Assembly: GCA_015066785.1 (NCBI GenBank)
Contig: SVNT01000001.1
Coordinates: 124,001 to 188,000 of the forward strand
Length of the DNA: 64,000 bases
Source: Ruminococcus sp.
GTDB lineage: Bacteria > Bacillota > Clostridia > Oscillospirales > Ruminococcaceae
Reading direction: 5' to 3'
Made by a program: the position numbers and the translations under genes. Positions within the stretch are counted from its first letter, which is position 1, and the number at the start of each line of letters is the position of its first letter. The notes under the pieces were generated by a model. That model saw nothing but the letters and a program-made list of their open reading frames with translations. It was not told the DNA's origin and did not search any database. This document shows, one piece after another, positions 53,824 to 62,813 of the stretch.

Positions 53824-55023
53824 TTACTTAGAAATGAGTTCAAGTGTATCTCTTGCAATGAGAAGTTCTTCGTTTGTGGGTACTACCCAAACATCAACCT
53901 TTGAGTTTGCTGTTGAAATCTTCTGGAGCTTTCCGTGGATTTCAGCGTTGAGTGCGTTGTCGATTTCGATTCCGAAGAAGCTCATATCAGCGCATACTTT
54001 TTCACGGACGTCAGTAGCGTTTTCACCGATACCGCCTGTGAAGAGAACAGCGTCGAGACCGTTCATTGCAGCAGCATAAGAACCGATGTACTTCTTGATC
54101 TGGTATACAAGCATATCTCCTGCAAGAATAGCTCTTTCGTCGCCCTTTTCAGCAGCGGCAGTAACGTCTCTGTTATCTGAAGAAACGCCTGAAATTCCGA
54201 GGAAGCCTGACTTCTTGTTGAGGTAGTCGCTCATTTCAGAGGGTGAGAGACCGAGCTTCTTCTGTACGAATGTAACAGCAGAGGGGTCTACGCAACCTGA
54301 ACGAGTACCCATAAGAACACCGTCGAGGGGAGTGAAGCCCATTGATGTATCAACTGACTTTCCGCCGTCAACAGCTGTGATTGATGAGCCGTTTCCGAGG
54401 TGGCAGGAAACAATCTTGAGGTCCTTGATGTCCTTGCCCATAGCGTCAGCGAGCTTCTGTGAAACGAAACGGTGTGATGTTCCGTGGAAGCCGTACTTTC
54501 TTACGTGGAAATCCTTGTAGCATTCATAAGGCATACCGAACATATAAGCCTTCGGGGGCATTGTCTGGTGGAAACCTGTGTCGAATACAACAACCTGGGG
54601 TACTGTTTCGGGGATAACCTTCTTACAAGCCCAGAGAGCGAGTGCGTGGGGGTGGTTATGTACGGGTGCAAGCTCCTGAAGGTCGTCGATCTGCTGGATA
54701 ACTTCGTCTGTTACGAGAACCGACTTTGTGAAAATTTCAGCTCCCTGTACGATTCTGTGTCCTACTGCTGAGATTTCAGACATGTTCTTGATTACAGCAG
54801 CGTCGCCTGTCGTGAGAACTTCAACGAGCTTTTCGAATGCTTCGGTATGTGTGGGGAATTCGCAGTCCATATCAACCGATCTGCCGTCAAAGGTCTTGTG
54901 AGAGATATGTCCGCCGATGCCTATTCTGTCAGCGTTACCCTTTGCGATAACTTCCTCGTTTTCCATGTTGAGAAGCTGATACTTGAGCGATGAGCTTCCT
55001 GCATTGACTACCAAAATAATCAT
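53824..55023 (-). CDS. ackA: Acetate kinase
   Basis: The 399-residue enzyme makes ATP and acetate from acetyl phosphate. Motifs: ILVVNAGSSSLKYQLL, VVFDTGFHQTMP, HLGNGSSITAV and FTGGIGENATDVRE. With pduL (62814) as phosphotransacetylase this gives a complete acetyl-CoA to acetate route. It has its own sigma-A promoter divergent from tmcAL and leads a unit with two DUF4190 genes. Confidence 0.98.
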   Translation of the reverse strand: MIILVVNAGSSSLKYQLLNMENEEVIAKGNADRIGIGGHISHKTFDGRSVDMDCEFPTHTEAFEKLVEVLTTGDAAVIKNMSEISAVGHRIVQGAEIFTKSVLVTDEVIQQIDDLQELAPVHNHPHALALWACKKVIPETVPQVVVFDTGFHQTMPPKAYMFGMPYECYKDFHVRKYGFHGTSHRFVSQKLADAMGKDIKDLKIVSCHLGNGSSITAVDGGKSVDTSMGFTPLDGVLMGTRSGCVDPSAVTFVQKKLGLSPSEMSDYLNKKSGFLGISGVSSDNRDVTAAAEKGDERAILAGDMLVYQIKKYIGSYAAAMNGLDAVLFTGGIGENATDVREKVCADMSFFGIEIDNALNAEIHGKLQKISTANSKVDVWVVPTNEELLIARDTLELISK

Positions 55024-55068
55024 TTTTTAAAACTTCCTTTCATTTATATATAAAATATAACATATTAA

Positions 55069-55097
55069 ATTATAGTACTTTCGCAGAGAAAAATCAA
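55069..55097 (-). promoter_or_regulatory. Sigma-A promoter of ackA
   Basis: On the minus strand TTGATT (55097-55092), 17 bp, TATAAT (55074-55069). Confidence 0.75.
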
Positions 55098-55119
55098 GGG
55101 CTTTTTTACTTTTTTCGCC

Positions 55120-55148
55120 TTTACAAGTAAAACAAAATAAAGTATAAT
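55120..55148 (+). promoter_or_regulatory. Sigma-A promoter of tmcAL
   Basis: TTTACA (55120-55125), 17 bp, TATAAT (55143-55148). It is divergent from the ackA promoter, with 22 bp between the -35 boxes. Confidence 0.75.
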
Positions 55149-55181
55149 TTCTTTATGATATTATTTTGCGGAGGGATTGCA

Positions 55182-56363
55182 TTGAAAACATACGGTATAG
55201 TTGCGGAATACAATCCTTTCCACAACGGACATAAATATCACATTGATATGATACGCCAAAGCGGAGGGACGCATATCGTTGCCGTGATGAGCGGAAATTT
55301 CGTTCAGCGTGGGGATGTTGCCGTGCTGGATAAATTCACACGGGCAAGGCTTGCCGTCGAGAACGGCGTTGACCTTATCATAGAGCTTCCGACGCCGTAT
55401 GCCGTATCGACAGCCGAAACTTTCGCACGGGGTGCTGTGTCAATCCTTTCGGATATGAACTGCATAGACGGAATTTCCTTCGGGTGTGAGAATGACGACA
55501 TCGCTCTGCTCATAGCCTCTGCCGAGGCATCAGAGAGGATACGCAATTCCGACAGGCTGAAAGAAATGCTCCGTGAGGGCGAAAATTACCCGTCTGCCAT
55601 GGCTGAAATCGTAGGGGAGGAGTATCCTCCCGAAGTGGCGGAGATTTTTTCGTCACCGAACAATCTTCTGGCACTTGAATACATCCGTCAGGTGAACGAA
55701 AAATGCGGAAATTCCGACATTCTTCCGATAAAAAGAACATCTGTCGGTCACGACAGCGATGACATCAGCGGTGATTTTGCGAGTGCTTCGAAGATAAGAG
55801 AGATGCTCTCAAACGGCGAAGATACGCAGAAATTTGTTCCATATGGAACATTTTGGGGGAGCGAAACAGCACAGCTTTACAGCATTAAAGAGCTTGAAAA
55901 AGTTATACTCTATCGTATGAGGACTATGACCGCTGAGGAAATATCACGCCTTCCCGATGTCTCGCAGGGACTTGAGGGACGCATAGTAAATGCCGTGAAA
56001 TCGGCAACAACGCTGGATGAACTTCTTTCGGGAATAAAGACAAGGCGTTATCCTATGGCGAGAATACGCAGGATAATCATTTCCGCCCTGCTCGGCGTTA
56101 CTTCGGAGGACAGTACGGGAAATCCGCCTTATGCAAGGGTGCTCGCACTCAACGACAGAGGTGCGGAGGTGCTGAAAAAAGCGAAAAAATCTTCGGTGAT
56201 ACCTGTATCTACATCATTGGCGGAGCTTTGCAATTTCGGGGAGCATGCAAAAAGGCTTGCACTTCTTGAAAGCGACGCCACCGATATATATTCTCTGGCT
56301 TGCAGGAAGGCAATTCCGTGCAAGACGGATATGACGGCAAAAATCGAAAAAACGGAGAACTGA
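55182..56363 (+). CDS. tmcAL: tRNA(Met) cytidine acetate ligase
   Basis: The 393-residue protein starts at TTG (MKTYGIVAEYNPFHNGH); GGAGGGAT lies 6 bp upstream of it, while an ATG at 55155 would place that ribosome site inside the gene. The nucleotidyltransferase-like motif NPFHNGH and AVMSGNFVQRGD identify TmcAL (YlbM), which uses acetate and ATP to form ac4C34 of elongator tRNA-Met. The divergent neighbour ackA is on the other side of acetate metabolism. First of a tmcAL-HAD-mnmA-LUD unit. Confidence 0.92.
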   Translation: MKTYGIVAEYNPFHNGHKYHIDMIRQSGGTHIVAVMSGNFVQRGDVAVLDKFTRARLAVENGVDLIIELPTPYAVSTAETFARGAVSILSDMNCIDGISFGCENDDIALLIASAEASERIRNSDRLKEMLREGENYPSAMAEIVGEEYPPEVAEIFSSPNNLLALEYIRQVNEKCGNSDILPIKRTSVGHDSDDISGDFASASKIREMLSNGEDTQKFVPYGTFWGSETAQLYSIKELEKVILYRMRTMTAEEISRLPDVSQGLEGRIVNAVKSATTLDELLSGIKTRRYPMARIRRIIISALLGVTSEDSTGNPPYARVLALNDRGAEVLKKAKKSSVIPVSTSLAELCNFGEHAKRLALLESDATDIYSLACRKAIPCKTDMTAKIEKTEN

Positions 56364-56364
56364 A

Positions 56365-57009
56365 ATGGACTACAAGGCAATAATATTCGACCTTGACGGA
56401 ACGCTTGTCAATTCCGCACAGGTCTGGATAGACATAGATGTGGAATACGAGAAGAAATACAACCTTGTAATTCCCGATGATTATATGGACAGAATAAAGG
56501 CAATGGGATTTTCACAGCTTGCGGTATATTACGCCGAGGAGCTTGGTGTTCCTTTGTCACCCGATGAGATAAAGGCGGAATGGTACAGCATGGCTGACGA
56601 TAAATACCGCCACGAAATACAGCTTCTGCCGAATGCTTATGAGTTTATTCACAGTCAGCATTCAAAGGGCGTAAGGATGTGCATTGCAACCGCAAACAAC
56701 CGTGAACTTACCGAAGCGGCGCTTACCCGTCTCGGCGTGATGGAGTGTATGGAGTTTGTCATAAACTGCGACGAGGTCGGATGCGGAAAGGACAGCCCGC
56801 AGATATATCTCGAGGCGGCGAAAAGAATGGGCGCAGACCCTTCGGATACAATCGTTTTCGAGGATATTCCGAGCGGCATAATTTCTGCTAAAAACGGAGG
56901 GTTTGACACTTGCGCCGTTTGTGCGTCGCAGTTCAGCGAAGAAACGGAAATCCTTCAGCGAGAGGCGACAATGTATATCTGCGGATACGAAGAATTATTA
57001 CAGAGGTGA
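56365..57009 (+). CDS. HAD-superfamily hydrolase, beta-PGM-like
   Basis: The 214-residue protein has HAD motif I FDLDGTLVNS (Asp at residue 9), the helical cap (residues about 16-80), ATANN, and motif III/IV GCGKDSPQIYLEAAKRMG with FEDIPSGIISAKNGGF. It is a type IA phosphatase or phosphoglucomutase-like enzyme; substrate unknown. It starts 1 bp after tmcAL. Confidence 0.85.
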   Translation: MDYKAIIFDLDGTLVNSAQVWIDIDVEYEKKYNLVIPDDYMDRIKAMGFSQLAVYYAEELGVPLSPDEIKAEWYSMADDKYRHEIQLLPNAYEFIHSQHSKGVRMCIATANNRELTEAALTRLGVMECMEFVINCDEVGCGKDSPQIYLEAAKRMGADPSDTIVFEDIPSGIISAKNGGFDTCAVCASQFSEETEILQREATMYICGYEELLQR

Positions 57010-57013
57010 GAGA

Positions 57014-58048
57014 ATGCCTAAAGTTCTTCTTGGAATGAGCGGAGGGGTGGACAGCAGTGCCGCCGCAATCGTTCTGATGAAAAACGGCTATGAGGTCGCA
57101 GGCTGTACCGTAAGAATGTTCGACGGTACGGAAAAGAATATATCCGACGCAAAGGCTGTCTGCGAAAAACTCGGGATAGAGCATTTTGTCTTTGATTTCT
57201 CCGATGTTTTCAAAGAAAAGGTTATCGGGAATTTTATTGACGCATATTTTATGGGTGATACCCCTAATCCATGTGTGGAATGCAACAGATACCTGAAGTT
57301 CGGGAAAATGCTCGAAAAAGCGCAGGAACTCGGCTATGACTGCATTGCAACGGGGCATTATGCGCAGATACGGCAGGATAACGGAAGATATATCCTCTCA
57401 CGCCCGAAGGACAAGGCAAAAGACCAGACTTATTTTCTGTACAATCTGACACAGCATCAGTTGGCGCACACGCTTTTTCCGCTTGCAGACCTTGACAAGC
57501 CGACTATACGAAATCTTGCGGCAGAGGCGGGACTCATCAATGCCGACAAGCCCGACAGTCAGGATATATGCTTTGTGCCCGACGGGGATTACGCATCGTT
57601 TATAAAAAGCAATACCGATAAAAATATACCGTGCGGAAATTATATTGACAGCAACGGGAATATTCTCGGTCGGCACAGCGGTATGATACATTACACGATA
57701 GGGCAGAGAAAAGGCCTCGGCGTTACATTCGGCAGGCCGATGTTTGTTGTCGGGAAGAATGCCACTGATAATACGGTTACTCTCGGCGGAAGTGACGAGC
57801 TTTTTACAACAAAACTTACGGCGTGCGATGTGAATTTCGTCGGAGGAGAGATACCCTCGGGAAAGATACGCATATCCGCAAAGGTGAGGTATTCACAGAA
57901 GGAACAACCTGCTACCGCAGAAATGCAGGGCGACAGACTGGAAGTAATATTTGACGAGCCGCAGAGAGCGATAGCCTCGGGGCAGGCAGTTGTCCTCTAT
58001 GACGGGGACGATGTTATCGGCGGCGGAAAAATTATACGGGAGGAATAG
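57014..58048 (+). CDS. mnmA: tRNA-specific 2-thiouridylase
   Basis: The 344-residue protein starts at MPKVLLGMSGG with AGAGGTGAGAGA upstream. PP-loop motif GMSGGVDSS, first catalytic cysteine in NPCVECNR, second in QDICFV, and HYTIGQRKGLG identify MnmA, which thiolates U34 of Lys, Glu and Gln tRNAs. It is the second tRNA-modification gene in the unit after tmcAL. Confidence 0.96.
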   Translation: MPKVLLGMSGGVDSSAAAIVLMKNGYEVAGCTVRMFDGTEKNISDAKAVCEKLGIEHFVFDFSDVFKEKVIGNFIDAYFMGDTPNPCVECNRYLKFGKMLEKAQELGYDCIATGHYAQIRQDNGRYILSRPKDKAKDQTYFLYNLTQHQLAHTLFPLADLDKPTIRNLAAEAGLINADKPDSQDICFVPDGDYASFIKSNTDKNIPCGNYIDSNGNILGRHSGMIHYTIGQRKGLGVTFGRPMFVVGKNATDNTVTLGGSDELFTTKLTACDVNFVGGEIPSGKIRISAKVRYSQKEQPATAEMQGDRLEVIFDEPQRAIASGQAVVLYDGDDVIGGGKIIREE

Positions 58049-58051
58049 ATT

Positions 58052-58705
58052 ATGGACGCAAACGCAAAAGCAGTTATAATGAAAAGACTTGAAAGAACAG
58101 CGGAGAACCTCCGCAAGAACAATATGGACGCATTCGTCTGCGAAACAAAGGAAGATGCATACAAAATCGCAGAGAGCCTTCTGACAGACGGTGAAACGAT
58201 AGGCACGGGCGGTTCTATGAGCGTCAAGGAATGCGGAATCGACAAGCTCATATCTTCGGGAAGATATAACTTCCTTGACAGAACAACAGCAGATGATATA
58301 GAAAAATGCTACCGTGAGATGTATTCCGCAGACAGCTATTTCTGTTCGTCGAATGCAGTAATCGAAAACGGCGTACTGTATAATGTCGACGGGAACAGCA
58401 ACAGGGTTTCTGCAATATGCTACGGGCCTAAGCAGGTAATTATGGTTGTCGGCTACAACAAGATTGTCCGCAGTCTTGACGAGGCTGTAAAGAGAGTAAA
58501 ATACATAGCCGCACCCGCAAACACCGAAAGACTCGGCTGTGACACCTACTGCCGCAATGCAGGCGTGTGCATGGGAATTGACAGCGACTGTATGACAGAC
58601 GGCTGTGACGGTGCAAGAATATGCTGTAACTATGTGGTTTCCGCAAAACAGCGTATAAAGGGAAGAATAAAGGTTATTCTCGTTGCCGAAGAACTCGGCT
58701 ATTGA
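58052..58705 (+). CDS. LUD domain protein (LutC/YkgG-like)
   Basis: The 217-residue protein has the DUF162/LUD fold signature GETIGTGGSMSVKE and YGPKQVIMVVGYNKIV, and a C-terminal cysteine cluster (CDTYCRNAGVCMG, CDGARICCNY) which could bind a metal or iron-sulfur cluster. LutC takes part in lactate oxidation, but no LutA/LutB gene is nearby and the sequence is of the stand-alone type common in Clostridia. Starts 3 bp after mnmA. Confidence 0.8.
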   Translation: MDANAKAVIMKRLERTAENLRKNNMDAFVCETKEDAYKIAESLLTDGETIGTGGSMSVKECGIDKLISSGRYNFLDRTTADDIEKCYREMYSADSYFCSSNAVIENGVLYNVDGNSNRVSAICYGPKQVIMVVGYNKIVRSLDEAVKRVKYIAAPANTERLGCDTYCRNAGVCMGIDSDCMTDGCDGARICCNYVVSAKQRIKGRIKVILVAEELGY

Positions 58706-58739
58706 TTGCGACACAACACTTTTTGGAGAGTGATTATCT

Positions 58740-60092
58740 ATGGCAGAAAGCTATTCTGCACTGAGGGAAAAATATCCCGTATTTCGCTATAAGAGCTACG
58801 AATATACCCTCGGCGAAAGTACGCTTGATATTTCCTATAAATTTGAGATTGACGGCCTTACGGAGTTCAATCCGAAATGGTCGGTTGAACGCAAATCCGT
58901 TGTCGGTATCGACGAAAACACGCTCGAAAGAATGGTGTTTTCGCTCGGAATGGTTGAGCTTGTGAGCTACTGGAAGGCAACCTGCTCGCCGGAAATTCGT
59001 CTTCCGACAGAGTTGCCTGATGACGCTCTGTGCTGGTGGAAGAAACTCTATCTCAACGGGTTGGGAGAGTTCTTTTACCGCAACGGCATAGAATATTCCG
59101 ACGATGTGATGACATTCGTATGTGCGGATGAAAAAATCCCTTGCGACAGCACGGCGGTTTACGATAAGAATTCCGATAATGTTCTTGTCCCCGTGGGTGG
59201 CGGAAAAGACTCCGTCGTGACGCTTGAAATACTGAAGGGTAAAAAGAATGTCTGCGCCTACGCTATAAATCCGAAAAAGGCAAACTACGACACGGTTGAG
59301 GTTGCAGGCTTGTCGGAAAAATTCATAAAAGCCTCAAGAACAATAGACAAGAATCTTCTTGACCTTAATGCAAGAGGGTTCCTCAACGGGCATACGCCGT
59401 TTTCAGCGATAGTTGCTTTTTCGGGGATTATTGCGGCTTACATCAACGGTATAGGGAATGTTGTTCTGTCAAACGAATCAAGCGCAAACGAATCTACCGT
59501 TGAGAACACGAATGTAAACCATCAGTACTCAAAAAGCTATGAGTTTGAAAGTGATTTTATACGCTACGAAAAAGAATATCTTCTGGCGGGAGTGAGGTAT
59601 TTCAGTTTCCTCCGCCCCCTGCTTGAAATTCAGATTGCACGGGCGTTTTCGGAATTCAAAGCCTACTATCCCGTGTTCAAAAGCTGTAATCTCGGAAGTA
59701 AAACGGATATATGGTGCTGTAACTGTGCAAAGTGTCTGTTTGTGTATATAATACTGTCACCGTTTATTCCCGAGGATGAGCTTGTAGGAATTTTCGGGGA
59801 AAATCTCCTTGACAGCGACAAGCTGACCGACGACTTCGAAAAGCTCCTCGGAATTCAGGCGGAAAAACCGTTTGAATGCGTCGGTGAGCGCAGTGAAGTG
59901 CTCATGGCGATGAATATGCTTATTGACAAGCGCCCCGATAATCTTCCGTACCTTGTGGAAAAATACCGTGACAGGATTACGGAAAACAAAGCGGATTATA
60001 ACGCTTGTCTGAATTACTTCGACAAGGAAAATTCACTCCCCGATGAGTTTGAAAGAATACTTGCCGATTTTCTGGAGAAGACCTATGATTAA
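58740..60092 (+). CDS. murL: MurL-type UDP-MurNAc-L-Ala-L-Glu epimerase
   Basis: The 450-residue protein has a PP-loop-like motif VPVGGGKDS (Gly153 to Ser158), the block WKATCSPEIRLP, NHQYSKSYEFE and a cysteine block WCCNCAKCLFVYI. These, the length and a murD gene overlapping its stop by 8 bases match MurL, described in Xanthomonas, where MurD2 adds L-Glu and MurL then epimerises the terminal residue. This would make D-glutamate in the wall without a glutamate racemase. Identification rests on remembered family features and the neighbour, not on a search. Confidence 0.72.
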   Translation: MAESYSALREKYPVFRYKSYEYTLGESTLDISYKFEIDGLTEFNPKWSVERKSVVGIDENTLERMVFSLGMVELVSYWKATCSPEIRLPTELPDDALCWWKKLYLNGLGEFFYRNGIEYSDDVMTFVCADEKIPCDSTAVYDKNSDNVLVPVGGGKDSVVTLEILKGKKNVCAYAINPKKANYDTVEVAGLSEKFIKASRTIDKNLLDLNARGFLNGHTPFSAIVAFSGIIAAYINGIGNVVLSNESSANESTVENTNVNHQYSKSYEFESDFIRYEKEYLLAGVRYFSFLRPLLEIQIARAFSEFKAYYPVFKSCNLGSKTDIWCCNCAKCLFVYIILSPFIPEDELVGIFGENLLDSDKLTDDFEKLLGIQAEKPFECVGERSEVLMAMNMLIDKRPDNLPYLVEKYRDRITENKADYNACLNYFDKENSLPDEFERILADFLEKTYD

Positions 60093-61362
60093 CAGAATCA
60101 AAGAACTTATATCGGATAAAAAAGTCCTCATTCTCGGCTTTGGCAGGGAGGGGCAGTCCACACTCAACCTGCTGAGAAGGGTCGGCGGTTACAAATCCGT
60201 CGGGATTGCCGACGGGCGTACGGATATTACCGTGGACGGAGTTTCTCTGCACCTCGGAGAAGGGTATCAGGGCGTGCTTGACGACTACGATGTGGTTTTC
60301 AAAAGCCCGGGAATTGTCCTTGAAAAAACGCCGTCGGAATATCGCTGTACCGTTACCTCGCAGGTAGAGCAGTTCCTCGGGAGATACTCTGCGCAGACTG
60401 TCGGTGTCACCGGAACAAAGGGAAAGAGCACAACATCGACCCTTATACACACGGTACTTTCGCACAGCGGAAGAAACACGGTCTTTGCGGGAAATATAGG
60501 TATTCCTGTGTTTGATACGATTGACAGCATTGCCGATGATACAATAATCGTGCTTGAGCTTTCGTGTCACCAGCTTGAATACTGCCGATACTCTCCGCAC
60601 ATTTCGGTGCTTTTGAATCTCTACGAAGACCATCTCGACCACTACGGAACATACGAAAAATATGTTGCCGCAAAGATGAATATTTTTCTCAATCAGCAGG
60701 AAAATGATATTGTTTACTGTCGTGATGATGAGCTTTCGCTTTTCGACGGCTGTAAGAGCAGGGTGGTCGTTCCCGATGGCAAGAATATGCCGTTCTCTTC
60801 GCTGAGAGAAGTTGAAGGTGTCCGTCTTGTCGGAGAAAAGAATTATCTCAACTGTTGTTTTGTACACAGCGTTGTCGGGAATTTCGGCATCACAGACGAG
60901 GAATTCATCTCTGCGTTAAAGGAATTTTCTCCTCTCCCGCACAGACTTGAGCGTTTTGCAACCATCAACGGTGCGGATTACTACGACGATTCTATTTCCA
61001 CTACCGTTGAATCTGCAATAAACGCAATGGAGAGCGTTGAGAATGCTGACACAATCATCATCGGCGGAATGGACAGGGGAATAGATTACACGGGTCTGGT
61101 GGAGTATCTTCTGACCTCAAGAATGGAAAATATTATCCTCATATACGCATCGGGAAAAAGAATTTCGGAGATGTCGGAGGAATTGAAGAAAACAAAGAAT
61201 ATCGTTCTGCTTGACGATATATATGCTGCGGCTGAATGGGCGCTTGCAAATATGAAAAGCGGCAGGGCATGTCTGCTTTCGCCTGCGGCGGCAAGCTACG
61301 GTTATTTCAGGAATTTTGAAGAGCGTGGCGATGAATTCAAGAAAGCGATAACAGGAAAATAA
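60085..61362 (+). CDS. murD: UDP-MurNAc-L-alanine:glutamate ligase (MurD, probable MurD2 type)
   Basis: The 425-residue ligase starts at MINRIKELISDKKV with GGAGAAGACC inside murL. Mur ligase motifs: VLILGFGREG (N-terminal Rossmann), GVTGTKGKSTTST (ATP loop), ELSCHQLEYC, HLDHYGTYEKYVAAK and YYDDSISTTVESA. Overlap with murL implies co-translation and fits a MurD2 that uses L-Glu, though the amino acid choice cannot be seen directly. It lies away from other mur genes, which are not in the window. Confidence 0.85.
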   Translation: MINRIKELISDKKVLILGFGREGQSTLNLLRRVGGYKSVGIADGRTDITVDGVSLHLGEGYQGVLDDYDVVFKSPGIVLEKTPSEYRCTVTSQVEQFLGRYSAQTVGVTGTKGKSTTSTLIHTVLSHSGRNTVFAGNIGIPVFDTIDSIADDTIIVLELSCHQLEYCRYSPHISVLLNLYEDHLDHYGTYEKYVAAKMNIFLNQQENDIVYCRDDELSLFDGCKSRVVVPDGKNMPFSSLREVEGVRLVGEKNYLNCCFVHSVVGNFGITDEEFISALKEFSPLPHRLERFATINGADYYDDSISTTVESAINAMESVENADTIIIGGMDRGIDYTGLVEYLLTSRMENIILIYASGKRISEMSEELKKTKNIVLLDDIYAAAEWALANMKSGRACLLSPAAASYGYFRNFEERGDEFKKAITGK

Positions 61363-61365
61363 CAC

Positions 61366-61633
61366 AAAGGGTATCGGATTAAGGATAACGTCCGTACAGA
61401 AATTTTATATGTATTTATCGAGGGGAATCTTTCTGAAGAAAGGTTCCCCTCGTACTCCCCTTCAAAGACTTTCAAGTCAAAAACAAACCCATAGGGTTAA
61501 TCCCTATGGGTTTGTTTTTAAATTCAAAGTTTTAGGAAAGGAGTTTGAGGAAAAACCTTTTTCAAAAGGGTTTTCCTCAACAGTACGCATAAAAACTTCT
61601 TTATGGGTATCGTCCTTAAATCCGATACACTTT
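61366..61633 (-). repeat. Palindromic intergenic element, copy D (inverted)
   Basis: The element lies in opposite orientation to A-C, between murD and a convergent ATPase gene. It keeps the central hairpin AAACCCATAGGG/CCCTATGGGTTT, both side hairpins (CGAGGGGAAT/GGTTCCCCTCG and TTGAGGAAAAACC/GGTTTTCCTCAA) and outer arms GGGTATCGGATTAAGG/CCTTAAATCCGATAC. Its end overlaps the last codons of the ATPase gene (KVYRI and stop), so that gene's C-terminus comes from the element. Confidence 0.9.
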
Positions 61634-62668
61634 TATTTCGTCTGTCAGCTTTTGCGTGATGTCGTTGATTTTTTCAAAATCCACAGCGGAAATATAGTAC
61701 CTTTCGATTTCGTCGTGGACAATTTTTGCCTGCCTGAAACAGTTTGCTCCCTCTGCAAGCAGTTCTGCGGAGGCTTTCTTCGAGAATGCGAGCCTCTCTT
61801 TGTGCGAGCGGAGTTTTTCAGGGGAATAAAAACGCTTGAAGTTTATCGGCTTTCCCGTTAACCCGAGCTTGTTTATGCAGTTTCTCGTCATCATTGCAAG
61901 GTTGAGTTCGGGGATAAGTATATGCTCATATACCGTGTTGTTGAAGATACCGCTTTTGCTCACGATTGCGTCATAGCCACGCTCCGAAAGTATCTCTGCC
62001 GTTCTGGAAAGGAAATACTCCGCACCTGCAATGTTGTCGTCGTTGAGAATATATACATCGGTGAGATTGAGCTGTTGCGTGCTGTATCCGTTTTCGGTAA
62101 GCGCCGACAGCTTTTTGTATTCGGTTTTGCCGACGCCGTTCTTTTTGTCGGGGAAATGCTTTTTGGCAAATCGGAAGATAAAGCCGTCCAGCTTATCGTA
62201 CTTTACAGCCTCGGAGGAAATCGTGAGGATATCCGAATTTATCGACGATATTGCGGATATGTATCTTCTGCACCGCTTGTGCCATTCCTGATTTTCTTTT
62301 GTGACGGCGAGTATTTCTTCCTTGTTTGCCTTTAATTTGCCTGCGTCCCAGCATTCCCCGAGGTTTACGATGGACTGCGAAACTCCCGGATATACAGGGT
62401 CGAATACGTGCGGTGATGTTCCGTCGATTACAGCGACCTTACGCTTGTTCAGTACAACAGCGTCGAGTGATGACGGGTCGCTGGAGCAGTAATAGAGGTC
62501 GGTTTCATCATCGGAAAATTCCGAGGCGATTTTTTTCATCAGCGTGGATTTTCCTGTTCCTGCGCCACCTTTGAGTATGTATGTGTAAAAATCCTCACGG
62601 TTGATAATTCTTCCTATATCCGTTCTGTATCCCTGCGGTGTGCTTTCTCCGAGAAAATACTTGCCCAT
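61616..62668 (-). CDS. P-loop ATPase, PRK06851-like
   Basis: The 350-residue protein has Walker A GGAGTGKSTLMKKIA (near residue 35), then DLYYCSSDPSSLDAVV and VAVIDGTSPHVFDPVYPG, sequences I associate with a Firmicutes ATPase family of unknown function. The second half repeats the pattern weakly. GGAGGTTTTCGG is a strong ribosome site. The last six codons lie inside palindromic element D. Role unknown; a link to sporulation is possible but nothing here proves it. Confidence 0.7.
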   Translation of the reverse strand: MGKYFLGESTPQGYRTDIGRIINREDFYTYILKGGAGTGKSTLMKKIASEFSDDETDLYYCSSDPSSLDAVVLNKRKVAVIDGTSPHVFDPVYPGVSQSIVNLGECWDAGKLKANKEEILAVTKENQEWHKRCRRYISAISSINSDILTISSEAVKYDKLDGFIFRFAKKHFPDKKNGVGKTEYKKLSALTENGYSTQQLNLTDVYILNDDNIAGAEYFLSRTAEILSERGYDAIVSKSGIFNNTVYEHILIPELNLAMMTRNCINKLGLTGKPINFKRFYSPEKLRSHKERLAFSKKASAELLAEGANCFRQAKIVHDEIERYYISAVDFEKINDITQKLTDEIKVYRI

Positions 62669-62752
62669 AGCCGAAAACCTCCTGAAAATTCAATTTTATA
62701 TATATTATGTAAAATTCCTGTTGGTGTTACTGAAAATAAAATAAAAAAGCAG

Positions 62753-62781
62753 TTGATTTTTAGAAAGAAAAGTAGTAAAAT
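62753..62781 (+). promoter_or_regulatory. Sigma-A promoter of pduL
   Basis: TTGATT (62753-62758), 17 bp, TAAAAT (62776-62781), 32 bp before the ATG. Confidence 0.65.
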
Positions 62782-62813
62782 ATTATAGAAATATTTTTTA
62801 GGAGGCAGTCAGA

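Noticed and set aside
55155..55181. ATG start of tmcAL at 55155
   Set aside because: It would place the GGAGGGA ribosome site inside the gene; homology begins at the TTG at 55182.
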